A DNA stretch of 57,379 nucleotides from [Streptosporangium] indianense. GTDB lineage: Bacteria; Actinomycetota; Actinomycetes; Streptomycetales; Streptomycetaceae. The number at the start of each line of letters is the position of its first letter. Position 1 is the stretch's first letter. The position numbers and the translations under genes are program-made. Below, one piece after another: positions 8,343 to 16,484 of this stretch. The stretch covers positions 1 to 57,379 of the forward strand of contig NZ_JAKEIO010000072.1 in the NCBI RefSeq assembly GCF_021474405.1. The letters run 5' to 3'. Below the pieces are notes generated by a model. It worked only from the letters and a program-made list of their open reading frames with translations. It had not been told where the DNA came from and did no database searches.

Positions 8343-9140
8343 TCAGCGCTCGGGGGCGGCCCGGAAGCGCCAGCCGTGATCCACCGGGCCGATGCCACCG
8401 CCGAGCGCGAACCCGGCGGCGACGGCGCCCGTGACGTACTCCTTGGCCGCCGCCACCGCCTCGGGCACGGACTGTCCCTTGGCGAGCTGGGAGGCGATCG
8501 CGGAGGCGAGGGTGCAGCCGGTGCCGTGGGTGTGGCGGTTATCATGCCGCGGCGCCCGCAGCCAGTGCTCCTCGGAGCCGTCCGTGAGCAGATCGACGGC
8601 GTCCCCGGGCAGGTGCCCGCCCTTGATCAGCACCCAGCGCGGCCCGTAGGCGAGGAGGGCCTCAGCGGCCCGCCGCAGCTCCCCCTCCGACTCGACCCGG
8701 ACGCCCGCGATCTGGGCGACCTCGTCGAGATTCGGGGTGGCGACCGTCGCCACGGGCAGCAGCTTCGTACGGACGGAGTCCAGCGCGGAGGCGGCGAGCA
8801 GGGCGTCGCCGTGCTTGGAGACACCCACCGGGTCGACGACCGCCGGGGCGTCCGTCCCGGAGATCAACTCGGCGACCGCCTCCACGAGTTCCGCGGAGGC
8901 CAGCATCCCCGTCTTGACCGCCCGGACACCGATGTCGTCGACGACACTGCGGTACTGGGCCCGCACGGCCTCCACGGGCAGCTCCCAAGCCCCCTGCACG
9001 CCCAAGGAGTTCTGCGCCGTCACCGCGGTCACGACGCTCATGCCGTGCACGCCGAGCGCGAGCATCGTCTTGAGGTCGGCCTGGATGCCCGCGCCGCCGC
9101 CGGAGTCGGAGCCCGCCACCGTCAGGACGCCCGGGATCAT
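8343..9140 (-). CDS. thiD: Hydroxymethylpyrimidine/phosphomethylpyrimidine kinase
   Basis: ThiD phosphorylates HMP and then HMP-P to HMP-PP for thiamine synthesis. The 265-residue protein is ribokinase-fold: VLTVAGSDSGGGAGIQADLKTM at its N-terminus (split here as AGSDSGGGAGIQAD), the VDPVGVSKHG segment, TPNLDEVAQIAG and the HGTGCTLASAIA anion hole with catalytic Asp-region near the C-terminus. The start ATG (9140) overlaps the thiL stop (ATGA), so the two thiamine kinases are translationally coupled. No TPP riboswitch is visible upstream of the pair. Confidence 0.95.
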   Translation of the reverse strand: MIPGVLTVAGSDSGGGAGIQADLKTMLALGVHGMSVVTAVTAQNSLGVQGAWELPVEAVRAQYRSVVDDIGVRAVKTGMLASAELVEAVAELISGTDAPAVVDPVGVSKHGDALLAASALDSVRTKLLPVATVATPNLDEVAQIAGVRVESEGELRRAAEALLAYGPRWVLIKGGHLPGDAVDLLTDGSEEHWLRAPRHDNRHTHGTGCTLASAIASQLAKGQSVPEAVAAAKEYVTGAVAAGFALGGGIGPVDHGWRFRAAPER

Positions 9141-10102
9141 GACTCCATGTCCCCGAAGTGGTCCCAGCCGCCCTTGCTGGTCCACGGCGCCCCGTCGACC
9201 GTCACCTGGGGCAGCGCCGACGGGTTGAGGACCTCACCGATGACCTTCCAGCGGGCGGGCAGTTTCACGTCCGGCGGGAAGGTCGCCACGATCGCGTGGT
9301 CCTCTCCCCCGGTCAGCACCCACTGCATGGGGTCGACCCCGACGGCCTGCCCGATGTCGTTCATCTGGGAGGGGATGTCGATCGCCCCGGAGCGGATGTC
9401 GATCCGCACCTTGCTGGCCTCGGCGATGTGCCCGAGGTCCGCGATCAGCCCGTCGCTGACGTCGCACATCGCGGTCGCGCCGAGCCCCGCGGCGGCCGGG
9501 CCCGCGTGATAGGGCGGCTCCGGGCGCCGGTGGGCCTCCACGAACGCCCGCGGCGAGCGGAACCCCCGGGACAGCACCGCGTACCCGGCCGCCGACCAGC
9601 CCAGCCAGCCGGTCACCGCGACGCGGTCGCCGGGCTGGGCGCCCGCCCGCGTCACCGGCTCCTGGTTGCGCAGATCGCCGAGGGCGGTGATCGACACCAT
9701 GATCGAGTCGCCGCGTACGACGTCCCCGCCGACCACGGCGGCACCCGCCACCTGGCATTCGTCGCGCAGCCCGTCCATCAGCTCGCTCGGCCAGGTCACC
9801 GGCAGCTCGGCCGGGACGACCAGGCCGAGCAGCAGCGCGGTCGGCACGGCACCCATGGCGGCGATGTCGGCGAGGTTCTGCGCGGCCGCCTTGCGGCCCA
9901 CGTCGTACGCCGTCGACCAGTCGCGCCGGAAGTGCCGGCCCTCGACGAGGATGTCCGTGCTCGCCACGACCCTGCGGTCGGGTGCGGCCACCACGGCGGC
10001 GTCGTCGCCGGGGCCGACCCGCACCGCCGGGGTGGTGGTCAGACGGGAGGTGAGCTCCCTGATGAGCCCGAACTCACCGAGCTCACCAACAGTGCCCTTC
10101 AT
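9137..10102 (-). CDS. thiL: Thiamine-monophosphate kinase
   Basis: ThiL converts thiamine monophosphate to thiamine diphosphate with ATP. The 321-residue protein belongs to the PurM/AIR-synthase ATP-binding superfamily: GPGDDAAVVA near residue 31, STDILVEGRHFRRDW, NLADIAAMGA, VVGGDVVRGD and the C-terminal CDVSDGLIADLGHIAEAS and LTGGEDHAIVATF motifs. ATG at 10102 is preceded by AAGGGGAGAA, a good ribosome site; longer in-frame extensions upstream lack homology. It is the first gene of the thiL-thiD unit and divergent from the AsnC-like gene. Confidence 0.95.
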   Translation of the reverse strand: MKGTVGELGEFGLIRELTSRLTTTPAVRVGPGDDAAVVAAPDRRVVASTDILVEGRHFRRDWSTAYDVGRKAAAQNLADIAAMGAVPTALLLGLVVPAELPVTWPSELMDGLRDECQVAGAAVVGGDVVRGDSIMVSITALGDLRNQEPVTRAGAQPGDRVAVTGWLGWSAAGYAVLSRGFRSPRAFVEAHRRPEPPYHAGPAAAGLGATAMCDVSDGLIADLGHIAEASKVRIDIRSGAIDIPSQMNDIGQAVGVDPMQWVLTGGEDHAIVATFPPDVKLPARWKVIGEVLNPSALPQVTVDGAPWTSKGGWDHFGDMES

Positions 10103-10308
10103 TGCCCGTTCTCCCCTTCTGTCCCTGTCCGTTCCCGGTCGCGAGGCATCTCGGTCCTCGCTACGGTCGAAGTGACCGTCAAGTTCTGCCGGCCCTGCAC
10201 CCCGGCGCGCACAACCCGGTCCCCGCGGGTCTCCCCGCGGCGAGCGGCGACGCGATACCGTGGCGTTCCTTTTCCCCACATGATCCTCGTGGCCGCCCTG
10301 GAGGTTCC

Positions 10309-10542
10309 GTGGTACAGGCGTACATCCTGATCCAGACCGAGGTCGGGAAGGCCTCGGTCGTCGCCGAGACGATCAGCAAGATCCCTGGGGTCATCCAGGC
10401 CGAGGACGTGACGGGACCCTACGACGTCATCGTGCGGGCCCAGGCCGACACCGTCGACGACCTCGGCCGCATGGTGGTCGCCAAGGTCCAGCAGGTGGAC
10501 GGCATCACCCGCACCCTGACCTGCCCGGTCGTCCATCTGTAG
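10309..10542 (+). CDS. Stand-alone Lrp/AsnC ligand-binding (RAM) domain protein
   Basis: A 77-residue protein consisting only of the Lrp/AsnC effector domain: VQAYILIQTEVGKASVVAETI, GVIQAEDVTGPYDVIVRAQA and the C-terminal VQQVDGITRTLTCPVV strand. The helix-turn-helix of full-length Lrp proteins is absent, so it should not bind DNA alone. It may oligomerise and bind amino acids or modulate a full-length partner. GTG at 10309 has GGAGG just upstream. The thiL and ddlA neighbours give no direct clue to its ligand. Confidence 0.88.
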   Translation: MVQAYILIQTEVGKASVVAETISKIPGVIQAEDVTGPYDVIVRAQADTVDDLGRMVVAKVQQVDGITRTLTCPVVHL

Positions 10543-10556
10543 CCCCCGTCTACCCT

Positions 10557-11081
10557 GTGCCGGTGAACTCTTTCCGTCACCGGCACCGTTGTGTCTTCCG
10601 CGTGTTCCGCCTGCCCGCTGTCGCGCTGTTGATCACTGTTGCGGGCTGCTCCTCAGCAGACGACAGCGCGTCGGCGGCGGTTCCCAGTCCGGACGCGAAG
10701 GTCGCGGGACTGTGCCGGAACCTGGACAAGGTACTGCCCGCGACGGTGGACGGTGAGCGCCGTGAGGATCCCGAACCCGCGTCGGCGTTGACGGCGGGCT
10801 GGGGCAGCCCGGCGATCATACTGCGCTGCGGTGTGCCGCAGCCGCCGAAGATGGTCGACCCGAAGGTGGCCGAGGGACGGGATCCGGATGCCGTCGCCGG
10901 GGGTGTGAACGGGGTCGACTGGCTGATGGAGGAGCAGGACGGCGGGGGGTACCGGTTCACCACCGCCAACCGCGAGGCCTACGTCGAGGTCCGGGCGCCC
11001 GAGGGCGCGGACAGCTCGGGTGTGCTGATCGATCTGGCCGCGGCAGTGAAGAAGGCGATCCCCAAGGGGATCGCCTCCTGA
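10557..11081 (+). CDS. DUF3515-type secreted lipoprotein
   Basis: A 174-residue protein with a type II signal peptide: basic start (RHRHRCVFRVFR), hydrophobic core (LPAVALLITV) and lipobox VAGC at about residues 28-31, so it should be lipid-anchored outside the membrane. The mature part has two conserved Cys and the block LTAGWGSPAIILRCGVPQPP, typical of actinobacterial DUF3515 proteins. It starts 15 nt after the RAM-domain gene and is probably co-transcribed. GTG at 10557 is used; GTG at 10563 is equally possible. Function unknown. Confidence 0.85.
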   Translation: MPVNSFRHRHRCVFRVFRLPAVALLITVAGCSSADDSASAAVPSPDAKVAGLCRNLDKVLPATVDGERREDPEPASALTAGWGSPAIILRCGVPQPPKMVDPKVAEGRDPDAVAGGVNGVDWLMEEQDGGGYRFTTANREAYVEVRAPEGADSSGVLIDLAAAVKKAIPKGIAS

Positions 11082-11102
11082 GCACCGCGTTTCAGAGCGG
11101 GT

Positions 11103-12260
11103 TCACCGCAGGCCCGTGGACCTGCGCAGCGCGGCCTGCACCAGCCGGTCGATGAGCTCCGGGTAGCTCACCCCGCTCGCCTGCCACATCTGCGGATACA
11201 TCGAGATGGGCGTGAAGCCGGGCATCGTGTTGATCTCGTTGATCACGAACTCGCCGTCCTCGGTGAGGAAGAAGTCCGCGCGCACCAGACCCTCGCAGGA
11301 CGCCGCGTCGAAGGCGTCGACCGCCAGGCGCTGAACCTCGGCCGTCTCCTCGGGCGTGAGGGGCGCCGGGACGAGCCCCGGGGTGGAGTCGATGTACTTG
11401 GCCTCGAAGTCGTAGTACGCCTGCGCCTCGGGCGGCGGGATCTCCGCGGGCAGGGAGGCCCGGGGGCCGTCCTCGAACTCCAGGACGCCGCACTCGATCT
11501 CGCGGCCGCGCAGGGCGGCCTCCACGAGGATCTTCGGGTCGTGGCGCTGGGCCTCGGCGATGGCCTCGTCGAGTCCGGAGAGGTCGTCGACCTTGGTGAT
11601 GCCGATCGACGAACCGGCCCGCGCGGGCTTCACGAACAGCGGCCAGCCGTGCTCGCCGGCGAAGTCGACGATCTTCTTGCGGGCGGCCGCCCGGTCCTGC
11701 TCCCACTCGCGGGGACGCACCACCACGTACGGGCCGACCTTCAGCCCGAACGAGGTGAACACCCGCTTCATGTACTCCTTGTCCTGGCCCACGGCCGAGG
11801 CGAGCACGCCCGAACCCACGTACGGGACGCCGGAGAGCTCCAGGAGGCCCTGGAGGGTGCCGTCCTCGCCGTACGGGCCGTGCAGCACCGGGAAGACCAC
11901 GTCGACCTCACCGAGGGCCTTGGGGACCGATCCCGGCTCGCTGTAGACGACTTCGCGGTTGGCGGGGTCGACCGGGAGGATCACCCCGCCCTCGGCGGAC
12001 TCGGCCAGGGCGTCGACGCTCGGCGGGCGCCGGTCGACGATCGCCATCCGCTCCGGTTCGTCCGCCGTGAGCGCCCAACGCCCGTCCTGCGTGATGCCGA
12101 TCGGCAGGACGTCGTACTTCGTCCGGTCGATGGCCTTGAGGACGGCGCCGGCGGTGACCACGGAGATCCCGTGTTCGGAGCTGCGCCCGCCGAACACGAC
12201 GGCCACACGCGGCTTGCGAGGCGGCTGCTCGGGGCTCTGGGGGAGGTTCTCGGTGCTCAT
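11103..12260 (-). CDS. ddlA: D-alanine--D-alanine ligase
   Basis: This ATP-grasp enzyme makes the D-Ala-D-Ala end of the peptidoglycan stem peptide in the cytoplasm. Landmarks in the 385-residue protein are VVFGGRSSEHGISVVTAG, PVLHGPYGEDGTLQGLLEL, the ATP-grasp lysine segment LFVKPARAGSSIGITKV, and the C-terminal Mg-binding EINTMPGFTPISMYPQMW. The omega-loop reads YYDFEAKYID, the Tyr-containing type linked to D-Ala-D-Ala rather than D-Ala-D-lactate ligases. It is separated by a short gap from gpsA upstream on the same strand. Confidence 0.95.
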   Translation of the reverse strand: MSTENLPQSPEQPPRKPRVAVVFGGRSSEHGISVVTAGAVLKAIDRTKYDVLPIGITQDGRWALTADEPERMAIVDRRPPSVDALAESAEGGVILPVDPANREVVYSEPGSVPKALGEVDVVFPVLHGPYGEDGTLQGLLELSGVPYVGSGVLASAVGQDKEYMKRVFTSFGLKVGPYVVVRPREWEQDRAAARKKIVDFAGEHGWPLFVKPARAGSSIGITKVDDLSGLDEAIAEAQRHDPKILVEAALRGREIECGVLEFEDGPRASLPAEIPPPEAQAYYDFEAKYIDSTPGLVPAPLTPEETAEVQRLAVDAFDAASCEGLVRADFFLTEDGEFVINEINTMPGFTPISMYPQMWQASGVSYPELIDRLVQAALRRSTGLR

Positions 12261-12319
12261 ATCGCGTTGAGAGTACCCGTTGGTAGGGCCGCTAGTAAGC
12301 GCCGCCGGCCTCGCGTCGC

Positions 12320-13330
12320 TCAGCGTCGTTCGGGCTTCGCGCTGCGCGACATCAGCTCCTTGAGGGCCACCACGGGGGGCTTGCCCTCGTGCACGATGCC
12401 GACCACCGTCTCCGTGATGGGCATGTCGACGCCGTACCGGCGGGCCAGGTCGAGCACCGACTCGCAGGACTTGACGCCCTCGGCGGTCTGCTTGGTGACC
12501 GCGATGGTCTCCTGGAGGGTCATGCCCTTGCCGAGGTTGGTGCCGAAGGTGTGGTTGCGCGACAGCGGCGACGAGCAGGTGGCCACCAGGTCACCGAGGC
12601 CCGCGAGTCCGGAGAAGGTCAGCGGATCGGCACCGAGGGCCATGCCGAGCCGGGTGGTCTCGGCGAGGCCGCGGGTGATGAGGGAGCCCTTGGCGTTGTC
12701 GCCGAGTCCCATGCCGTCCGCGATGCCGACGGCGAGGCCGATGACGTTCTTCACGGCTCCGCCCAGTTCGCAACCCACCACGTCCGTATTGGTGTACGGC
12801 CGGAAGTACGGCGTGTGGCAGGCGGCCTGGAGGCGCTGGGCGACGGCCTCGTCGGTGCAGGCCACCACGGCGGCGGCCGGCATCCGTGCGGCGATCTCCC
12901 GCGCCAGGTTGGGCCCGGTGACCACGGCGATCCGCTGCGGGCCGACCTTGGCGACGTCGTCGATGACCTCGCTCATCCGCATCGCGGAGCCGAGTTCGAC
13001 GCCCTTCATCAGCGACACCAGGACCGTGCCGGGGGCCAGCAGCGGGCTCCACTCGGCGAGGTTGCCGCGCAGGGTCTGCGAGGGGACCGACAGCACCGTG
13101 AAGTCGGCGTCCGCCGCGGCCTCGGCGGGGTCGGTGGTGGCCCGGACGTTCTCCGGGAGCTCGACCCCCGGGAAGTAGTCGGGATTGGTCCGCGTGGAGT
13201 TGATCGCCTCGACGACCTCCGGGCGGCGCGCCCACAGGGTGACCTCGCACCCCGCGTCGGCGAGCACCATGCCGAAGGCCGTGCCCCACGAACCGGCGCT
13301 CAGGACCGCCGCCTTGACCGGCTTGCTCAC
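12320..13330 (-). CDS. gpsA: NAD(P)-dependent glycerol-3-phosphate dehydrogenase
   Basis: GpsA reduces dihydroxyacetone phosphate to sn-glycerol-3-phosphate, the phospholipid backbone. The 336-residue protein shows SWGTAFGMVLADAG, ADFTVLSVPSQTLRG, the catalytic-lysine region CELGGAVKNVIGLAVGIADGMGLGDNAKG and GLGDLVATCSSPLSRN. The Rossmann loop reads SAGSWG rather than GxGxWG: the first Gly is Ser (codon AGC). The GTG start (13330) overlaps the stop of the acyltransferase gene, so the pair is coupled and joins two steps of phosphatidic acid synthesis. Confidence 0.94.
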   Translation of the reverse strand: MSKPVKAAVLSAGSWGTAFGMVLADAGCEVTLWARRPEVVEAINSTRTNPDYFPGVELPENVRATTDPAEAAADADFTVLSVPSQTLRGNLAEWSPLLAPGTVLVSLMKGVELGSAMRMSEVIDDVAKVGPQRIAVVTGPNLAREIAARMPAAAVVACTDEAVAQRLQAACHTPYFRPYTNTDVVGCELGGAVKNVIGLAVGIADGMGLGDNAKGSLITRGLAETTRLGMALGADPLTFSGLAGLGDLVATCSSPLSRNHTFGTNLGKGMTLQETIAVTKQTAEGVKSCESVLDLARRYGVDMPITETVVGIVHEGKPPVVALKELMSRSAKPERR

Positions 13331-14118
13331 TTGCCCAGCCCCTCTTCCTGCACGGTCTGCCCGGACTTCAGGTGCGTCTGCGTCTGTGCCTGCGTGCGGC
13401 GCCGCTGCTCGATCCGCTCCCGGCGCGGGTCGTACGGCGTCTCGGGCGCCTTCTCGCCGCGGATCTGCTCCAGCTGGGCGGTGACGGCGGCCATGATGAC
13501 CTCCGTGGCCTCCTTCAGCAGCTCCGCGGTCATCTCCCGGTCGTAGAACCGCGCGAGGTCCACGGGCGGCCCGGCGAGTACGCGGTGCGTCTTGCGCGGC
13601 AGCAGGTTCGGCTTCTTCGCGTACGGCGGCAGCAACTCGTTGCAGCCCCACTGGGCCACGGGGATCACCGGGCACTTGGTCTGCAGGGCGACGCGCGCGG
13701 CCCCGGTCTTGGCGGTCATGGGCCAGCCGTCCGGGTCGCGGGTGAGGGTGCCCTCGGGGTAGAAGGCGACGCATTCACCGCGGTCCACGGCGTCGATCGC
13801 GGCCCGGAAGGCGCTCAGCGCGTCCGTGCTCTCGCGGTAGACGGGGATCTGCCCGGTGCCCCGCATCGCGGCCCCTATGAATCCCTTCTTGAAAAGCCCG
13901 CTCTTCGCGAGGAATCGCGGGACGCGCCCGGTGTTGTACTGAAAGTGCGCGTAAGCGAAGGGATCAATGTGCGAATTATGGTTCACCGCGGTGATAAATC
14001 CACCCTCTGCCGGAATGTGCTCCATTCCACGCCAGTCCCGCTTGAGCAGAACCACCAGCGGCGGTTTGCAGATCACCGCGGCGAAGCGGTACCAGAAGCC
14101 GATTCTGCGGCGGGGCAC
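13327..14118 (-). CDS. PlsC-like 1-acyl-sn-glycerol-3-phosphate acyltransferase
   Basis: A 263-residue membrane-associated acyltransferase that probably forms phosphatidic acid. Family motifs are in order: NHNSHID (HX4D catalytic site), AMRGTGQIPVYRES, FYPEGTLTRDPDG (EGT substrate site) and CPVIPVAQWGCNE. The N-terminal part (FWYRFAAVICKPPLVVLL) is hydrophobic and could sit in the membrane. The C-terminal tail is charged and Gln/Thr-rich (QRRRTQAQTQTHLKS). GTG at 14118 is chosen because AGAGGAAGG lies upstream at the right distance. The stop overlaps the gpsA start by four bases. It is divergent from cofC. Confidence 0.92.
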   Translation of the reverse strand: MPRRRIGFWYRFAAVICKPPLVVLLKRDWRGMEHIPAEGGFITAVNHNSHIDPFAYAHFQYNTGRVPRFLAKSGLFKKGFIGAAMRGTGQIPVYRESTDALSAFRAAIDAVDRGECVAFYPEGTLTRDPDGWPMTAKTGAARVALQTKCPVIPVAQWGCNELLPPYAKKPNLLPRKTHRVLAGPPVDLARFYDREMTAELLKEATEVIMAAVTAQLEQIRGEKAPETPYDPRRERIEQRRRTQAQTQTHLKSGQTVQEEGLGK

Positions 14119-14275
14119 GCGGACACCTTCCTCTAGGGCCTGAAGCCGGGGCCACGGGGGCCGCACAAGTGTCGCCCCAGGCCGCCGGTCTGTCGAGAAC
14201 ACCGTACGCCCCGGCACGCCGCCCGCCCGAGGCCCCGGGTGACAATGACCGCGACAAGAGGAGGACGGAACACCC

Positions 14276-14914
14276 GTGCAGTGGACCCTGGTCGTACCCC
14301 TGAAGCCCCTGGCAGAGGCCAAGAGCAGGCTTGCGGACACCGCGGACGACGGGCTGCGGCCGGACCTGGCGCTGGCCTTCGCGCAGGACACGGTGGCGGC
14401 CGCGCTGGCCTGTCCGGGGGTGGGGGATGTGGCAGTCGTCACGGACGACGCCCGGGCGGGCCGTGAGCTGGCCGCACTGGGCGCGGCGATCATCCCGGAC
14501 GAGCCGGGCGGCGGTCTCAACGCCGCCCTCGCACACGCGACGCGGTCCGTACGGTCCGTGCGCCCGGCCCGGGCGGTGGCCGCGCTGAACGCCGATCTGC
14601 CGGCTCTGCGCCCCGCGGAATTGTCCCGGGTACTCGATGCCGCCGCCGAATTCCCGCGGGCTTTTCTCGCGGACGCGGCCGCAATCGGCACGACCTTGCT
14701 GGCCGCCGCCCCGGGCCGGGAATTGCGCCCGGCCTTCGGCACGGACTCCCGGGCCCGGCACCGCGCGTCGGGGGCCGTGGAACTGTCCCTCTCCGCCGTC
14801 GATTCCGTACGCCAGGACGTGGACACCGGCGACGACCTGCGCAGCGCGCTGGCCCTGGGGGTGGGCCCTCATACGGCCGCGGCCGCCGCGCGGTTGCTCA
14901 TTCCCGGGCAGTAG
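14276..14914 (+). CDS. cofC: 2-phospho-L-lactate / phosphoenolpyruvate guanylyltransferase
   Basis: CofC/FbiD activates 2-phospholactate or PEP with GTP in coenzyme F420 synthesis. The 212-residue protein has a nucleotidyltransferase fold with VVPLKPLAEAKSRLA at the start, VAVVTDDARAGRELAALGA, PDEPGGGLNAALAHA and ALNADLPALRPAEL. GTG at 14276 follows AGGAGGACGG. No other F420 genes are in the window, which is usual for streptomycetes. Confidence 0.9.
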   Translation: MQWTLVVPLKPLAEAKSRLADTADDGLRPDLALAFAQDTVAAALACPGVGDVAVVTDDARAGRELAALGAAIIPDEPGGGLNAALAHATRSVRSVRPARAVAALNADLPALRPAELSRVLDAAAEFPRAFLADAAAIGTTLLAAAPGRELRPAFGTDSRARHRASGAVELSLSAVDSVRQDVDTGDDLRSALALGVGPHTAAAAARLLIPGQ

Positions 14915-14923
14915 GCTGCGGCC

Positions 14924-15127
14924 ATGCAGGCGACCGCGTACACGTACGACCCCGAGAGCCGCAGCGGGCAGGTGCTCCTGGACGACGGCACCCCGGTGCC
15001 CTTCGACGCGGCCGCGTTCGACGCGGGGGGACTCAGACTGCTGCGCCCGGGCCAGCGGGTCCGCATCGAGGTGGAGGGCGCGAGGGACGCGCTGCGGATC
15101 ACACTGGTGACCCTCCAGACCCTCTGA
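14924..15127 (+). CDS. Small conserved protein, possible cold-shock-like beta-barrel
   Basis: A 67-residue protein starting 9 nt after cofC, so probably co-transcribed. It reads MQATAYTYDPESRSGQVLLD, then GTPVPFDAAAFDAGGLRLL and RPGQRVRIEVEGARDALRITLVTL. The alternating strands (Y-x-G-Q-V-L-x-D-D-G then RPGQRVRIEVE) resemble an OB/CSD barrel, but RNP motifs are not evident. Function unknown. Confidence 0.8.
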   Translation: MQATAYTYDPESRSGQVLLDDGTPVPFDAAAFDAGGLRLLRPGQRVRIEVEGARDALRITLVTLQTL

Positions 15128-15147
15128 CCTCACGCTGAACACGCCGC

Positions 15148-15175
15148 GGGCCGGACTCCGTGCGGAGTCCGGCCC
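15148..15175. terminator. Bidirectional hairpin between cofC unit and hupS
   Basis: A perfect 12-bp stem (GGGCCGGACTCC / GGAGTCCGGCCC) with a 4-nt loop lies between the convergent 67-residue ORF and hupS. There is no long T-run, as is common in Streptomyces. Confidence 0.8.
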
Positions 15176-15198
15176 GGCGCGTGAGTACCCCGGTGCCC

Positions 15199-15840
15199 TT
15201 ACTTCTTGCGGGCGGTGGTCTTCTTGGCGGTGGTCGTGCGCGCCGTCGACTTCTTGGCGGGGGCCTTCTTGGCCGTGGCCTTCTTCGCCGGGGCCTTCTT
15301 CGCGGTGGTCTTCTTCGCGGCGGTGGTCTTGGACGTCGCCGTGGTCTTCTTGGCGGGCGCCTTCTTCGCGGTGGTCTTCTTCGCGGCCGCGGTCTTCGTC
15401 GTGGCCTTCTTCGCCGTCGTCTTCTTGGCGGTGGTCTTCTTGGCGGCGGCCGACTTGGTGGTCGCCTTCTTCGCGGCGGCCTTCTTGACCGTCGCGCCGG
15501 CACCGCCGGTCAGGCTGCCCTTCGGCGCCTTCTTCACGGAGACCTCGCCGCCGCGCGGGAGCTTCTTCGAGCCGCTGACCAGGTCCTTGAAGCCCTGACC
15601 GGCCCGGAAGCGCGGAACGGAGGTCTTCTTGACCCGAACCCTCTCGCCCGTCTGGGGGTTACGGGCGTACCGGGCCGGACGGTCAACCTTCTCGAACGAA
15701 CCGAAGCCGGTGACCGAGACCCGCTCACCCGAGACGACCGCGCGGACGATGGCGTCCAGTACATGGTCGACAGCGTCGGCGGCCTGCTGGCGGCCGCCCA
15801 TCTTGTCGGCAATCGCTTCTACGAGCTGCGCCTTGTTCAC
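15199..15840 (-). CDS. hupS: HupS: HU-type nucleoid protein with long Lys/Ala-rich tail
   Basis: A 213-residue DNA-binding nucleoid protein. Residues 1-90 are the HU fold: MNKAQLVEAIADKM, VTGFGSFEKVDRPARYARNP and the DNA-inserting beta-arm RNPQTGERVRVKKTSVPRF. Residues about 110-213 are an H1-like tail of repeated (A/T)KK units such as AAKKTTAKKTTAKK. In Streptomyces this architecture defines HupS, abundant in sporulating hyphae. The repeated Lys codons make long false ORFs on the opposite strand. A promoter with low-GC surroundings lies directly upstream. Confidence 0.95.
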   Translation of the reverse strand: MNKAQLVEAIADKMGGRQQAADAVDHVLDAIVRAVVSGERVSVTGFGSFEKVDRPARYARNPQTGERVRVKKTSVPRFRAGQGFKDLVSGSKKLPRGGEVSVKKAPKGSLTGGAGATVKKAAAKKATTKSAAAKKTTAKKTTAKKATTKTAAAKKTTAKKAPAKKTTATSKTTAAKKTTAKKAPAKKATAKKAPAKKSTARTTTAKKTTARKK

Positions 15841-15891
15841 GTCTTCCCCTTCGGAGACATCGCCAGAACGAAAGTGTTCAAGCTTTTTCGC

Positions 15892-15920
15892 ACGTTAGGC
15901 AGATATATACCGCAAATCAA
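15892..15920 (-). promoter_or_regulatory. Putative hupS promoter
   Basis: On the - strand TTGATT (15920-15915) is spaced 17 nt from TAACGT (15897-15892), about 50 nt before the hupS ATG. The element sits in an unusually A/T-rich patch (15880-15930) for this genome, consistent with a strong promoter and UP-like region. It is sequence-based only. Confidence 0.5.
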
Positions 15921-15976
15921 ACACGAAACGGGCTTATCACCCTTGTGCCGCAACGAACTCGACGGTGTCGAAGGGT

Positions 15977-16207
15977 TCAGCGTTCCTCGTCGGGGAGACG
16001 TCCCTCGTCGAGGTCCGCATTGAACCGCTCCAGCCGCCTTGCCGCGTCGGCGAGATCGTGCTTGGCCGCGGCCGTAATGACCAGCAGCTTCCGGGTCAGC
16101 GCCATCCGTACGCCCTCCGGGACTTGCAGTGCGCGCACCCTTGTGTGCGCTTCCTTGAGTTGGTCCGCGACTGCCGCATAGAGCTCGAGTTGGCCGTCGT
16201 GTTCCAT
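15977..16207 (-). CDS. Small conserved helical protein of unknown function
   Basis: A 76-residue protein starting at ATG 16207 (MEHDGQLELYAAVADQLKEA). It is predicted all-helical with heptad-like spacing through VRALQVPEGVRMALTRKLL and HDLADAARRLERFNADLDEG, and ends acidic (RLPDEER). It has no signal peptide. It lies between hupS and leuD on the same strand; the 72-nt gap to the hupS promoter suggests a separate unit. I do not recognise a characterised family. Confidence 0.75.
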   Translation of the reverse strand: MEHDGQLELYAAVADQLKEAHTRVRALQVPEGVRMALTRKLLVITAAAKHDLADAARRLERFNADLDEGRLPDEER

Positions 16208-16394
16208 GCACAGATTGTGCCATCTGGGGCGAGTTGTCGCCTGCGCAGGGGACAACTGCCGCCTCAAACGGCCTTCCCGGCACACGTGGAAGTCACGGCT
16301 GTACTCCTCGCGTACCCCAGCAACCACCCGCTTAACGTGGGAAGTTGGCAGCGGAACAACGGGTGGGCAGGGCCGTTCGGGTGCAGAGACGGCT

Positions 16395-16423
16395 GTACCC
16401 CCGATCGGGCTGATCGGGGGTAC
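16395..16423. repeat. Perfect inverted repeat downstream of leuD
   Basis: GTACCCCCGATC-GGGCT-GATCGGGGGTAC: 12-bp perfect arms and a 5-nt loop, 62 nt beyond the leuD stop on its transcript. It is probably a T-less terminator for leuCD, or a regulator site before the 76-residue gene (gap 16208-16484). Confidence 0.7.
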
Positions 16424-16484
16424 GGAGGGGGTGTTGCCGTGGCCGAAAGTCGCCTTGTTCAGAGGCGGCGGACCGTGCCCGGGG

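Noticed and set aside
15206..15598. Hydrophobic antisense ORF (FLAVVVRAVDFLAG...) opposite the hupS tail, resembling a membrane protein
   Set aside because: It is the complement of repeated Lys/Ala/Thr codons of HupS, which automatically reads as Phe/Val/Ala.
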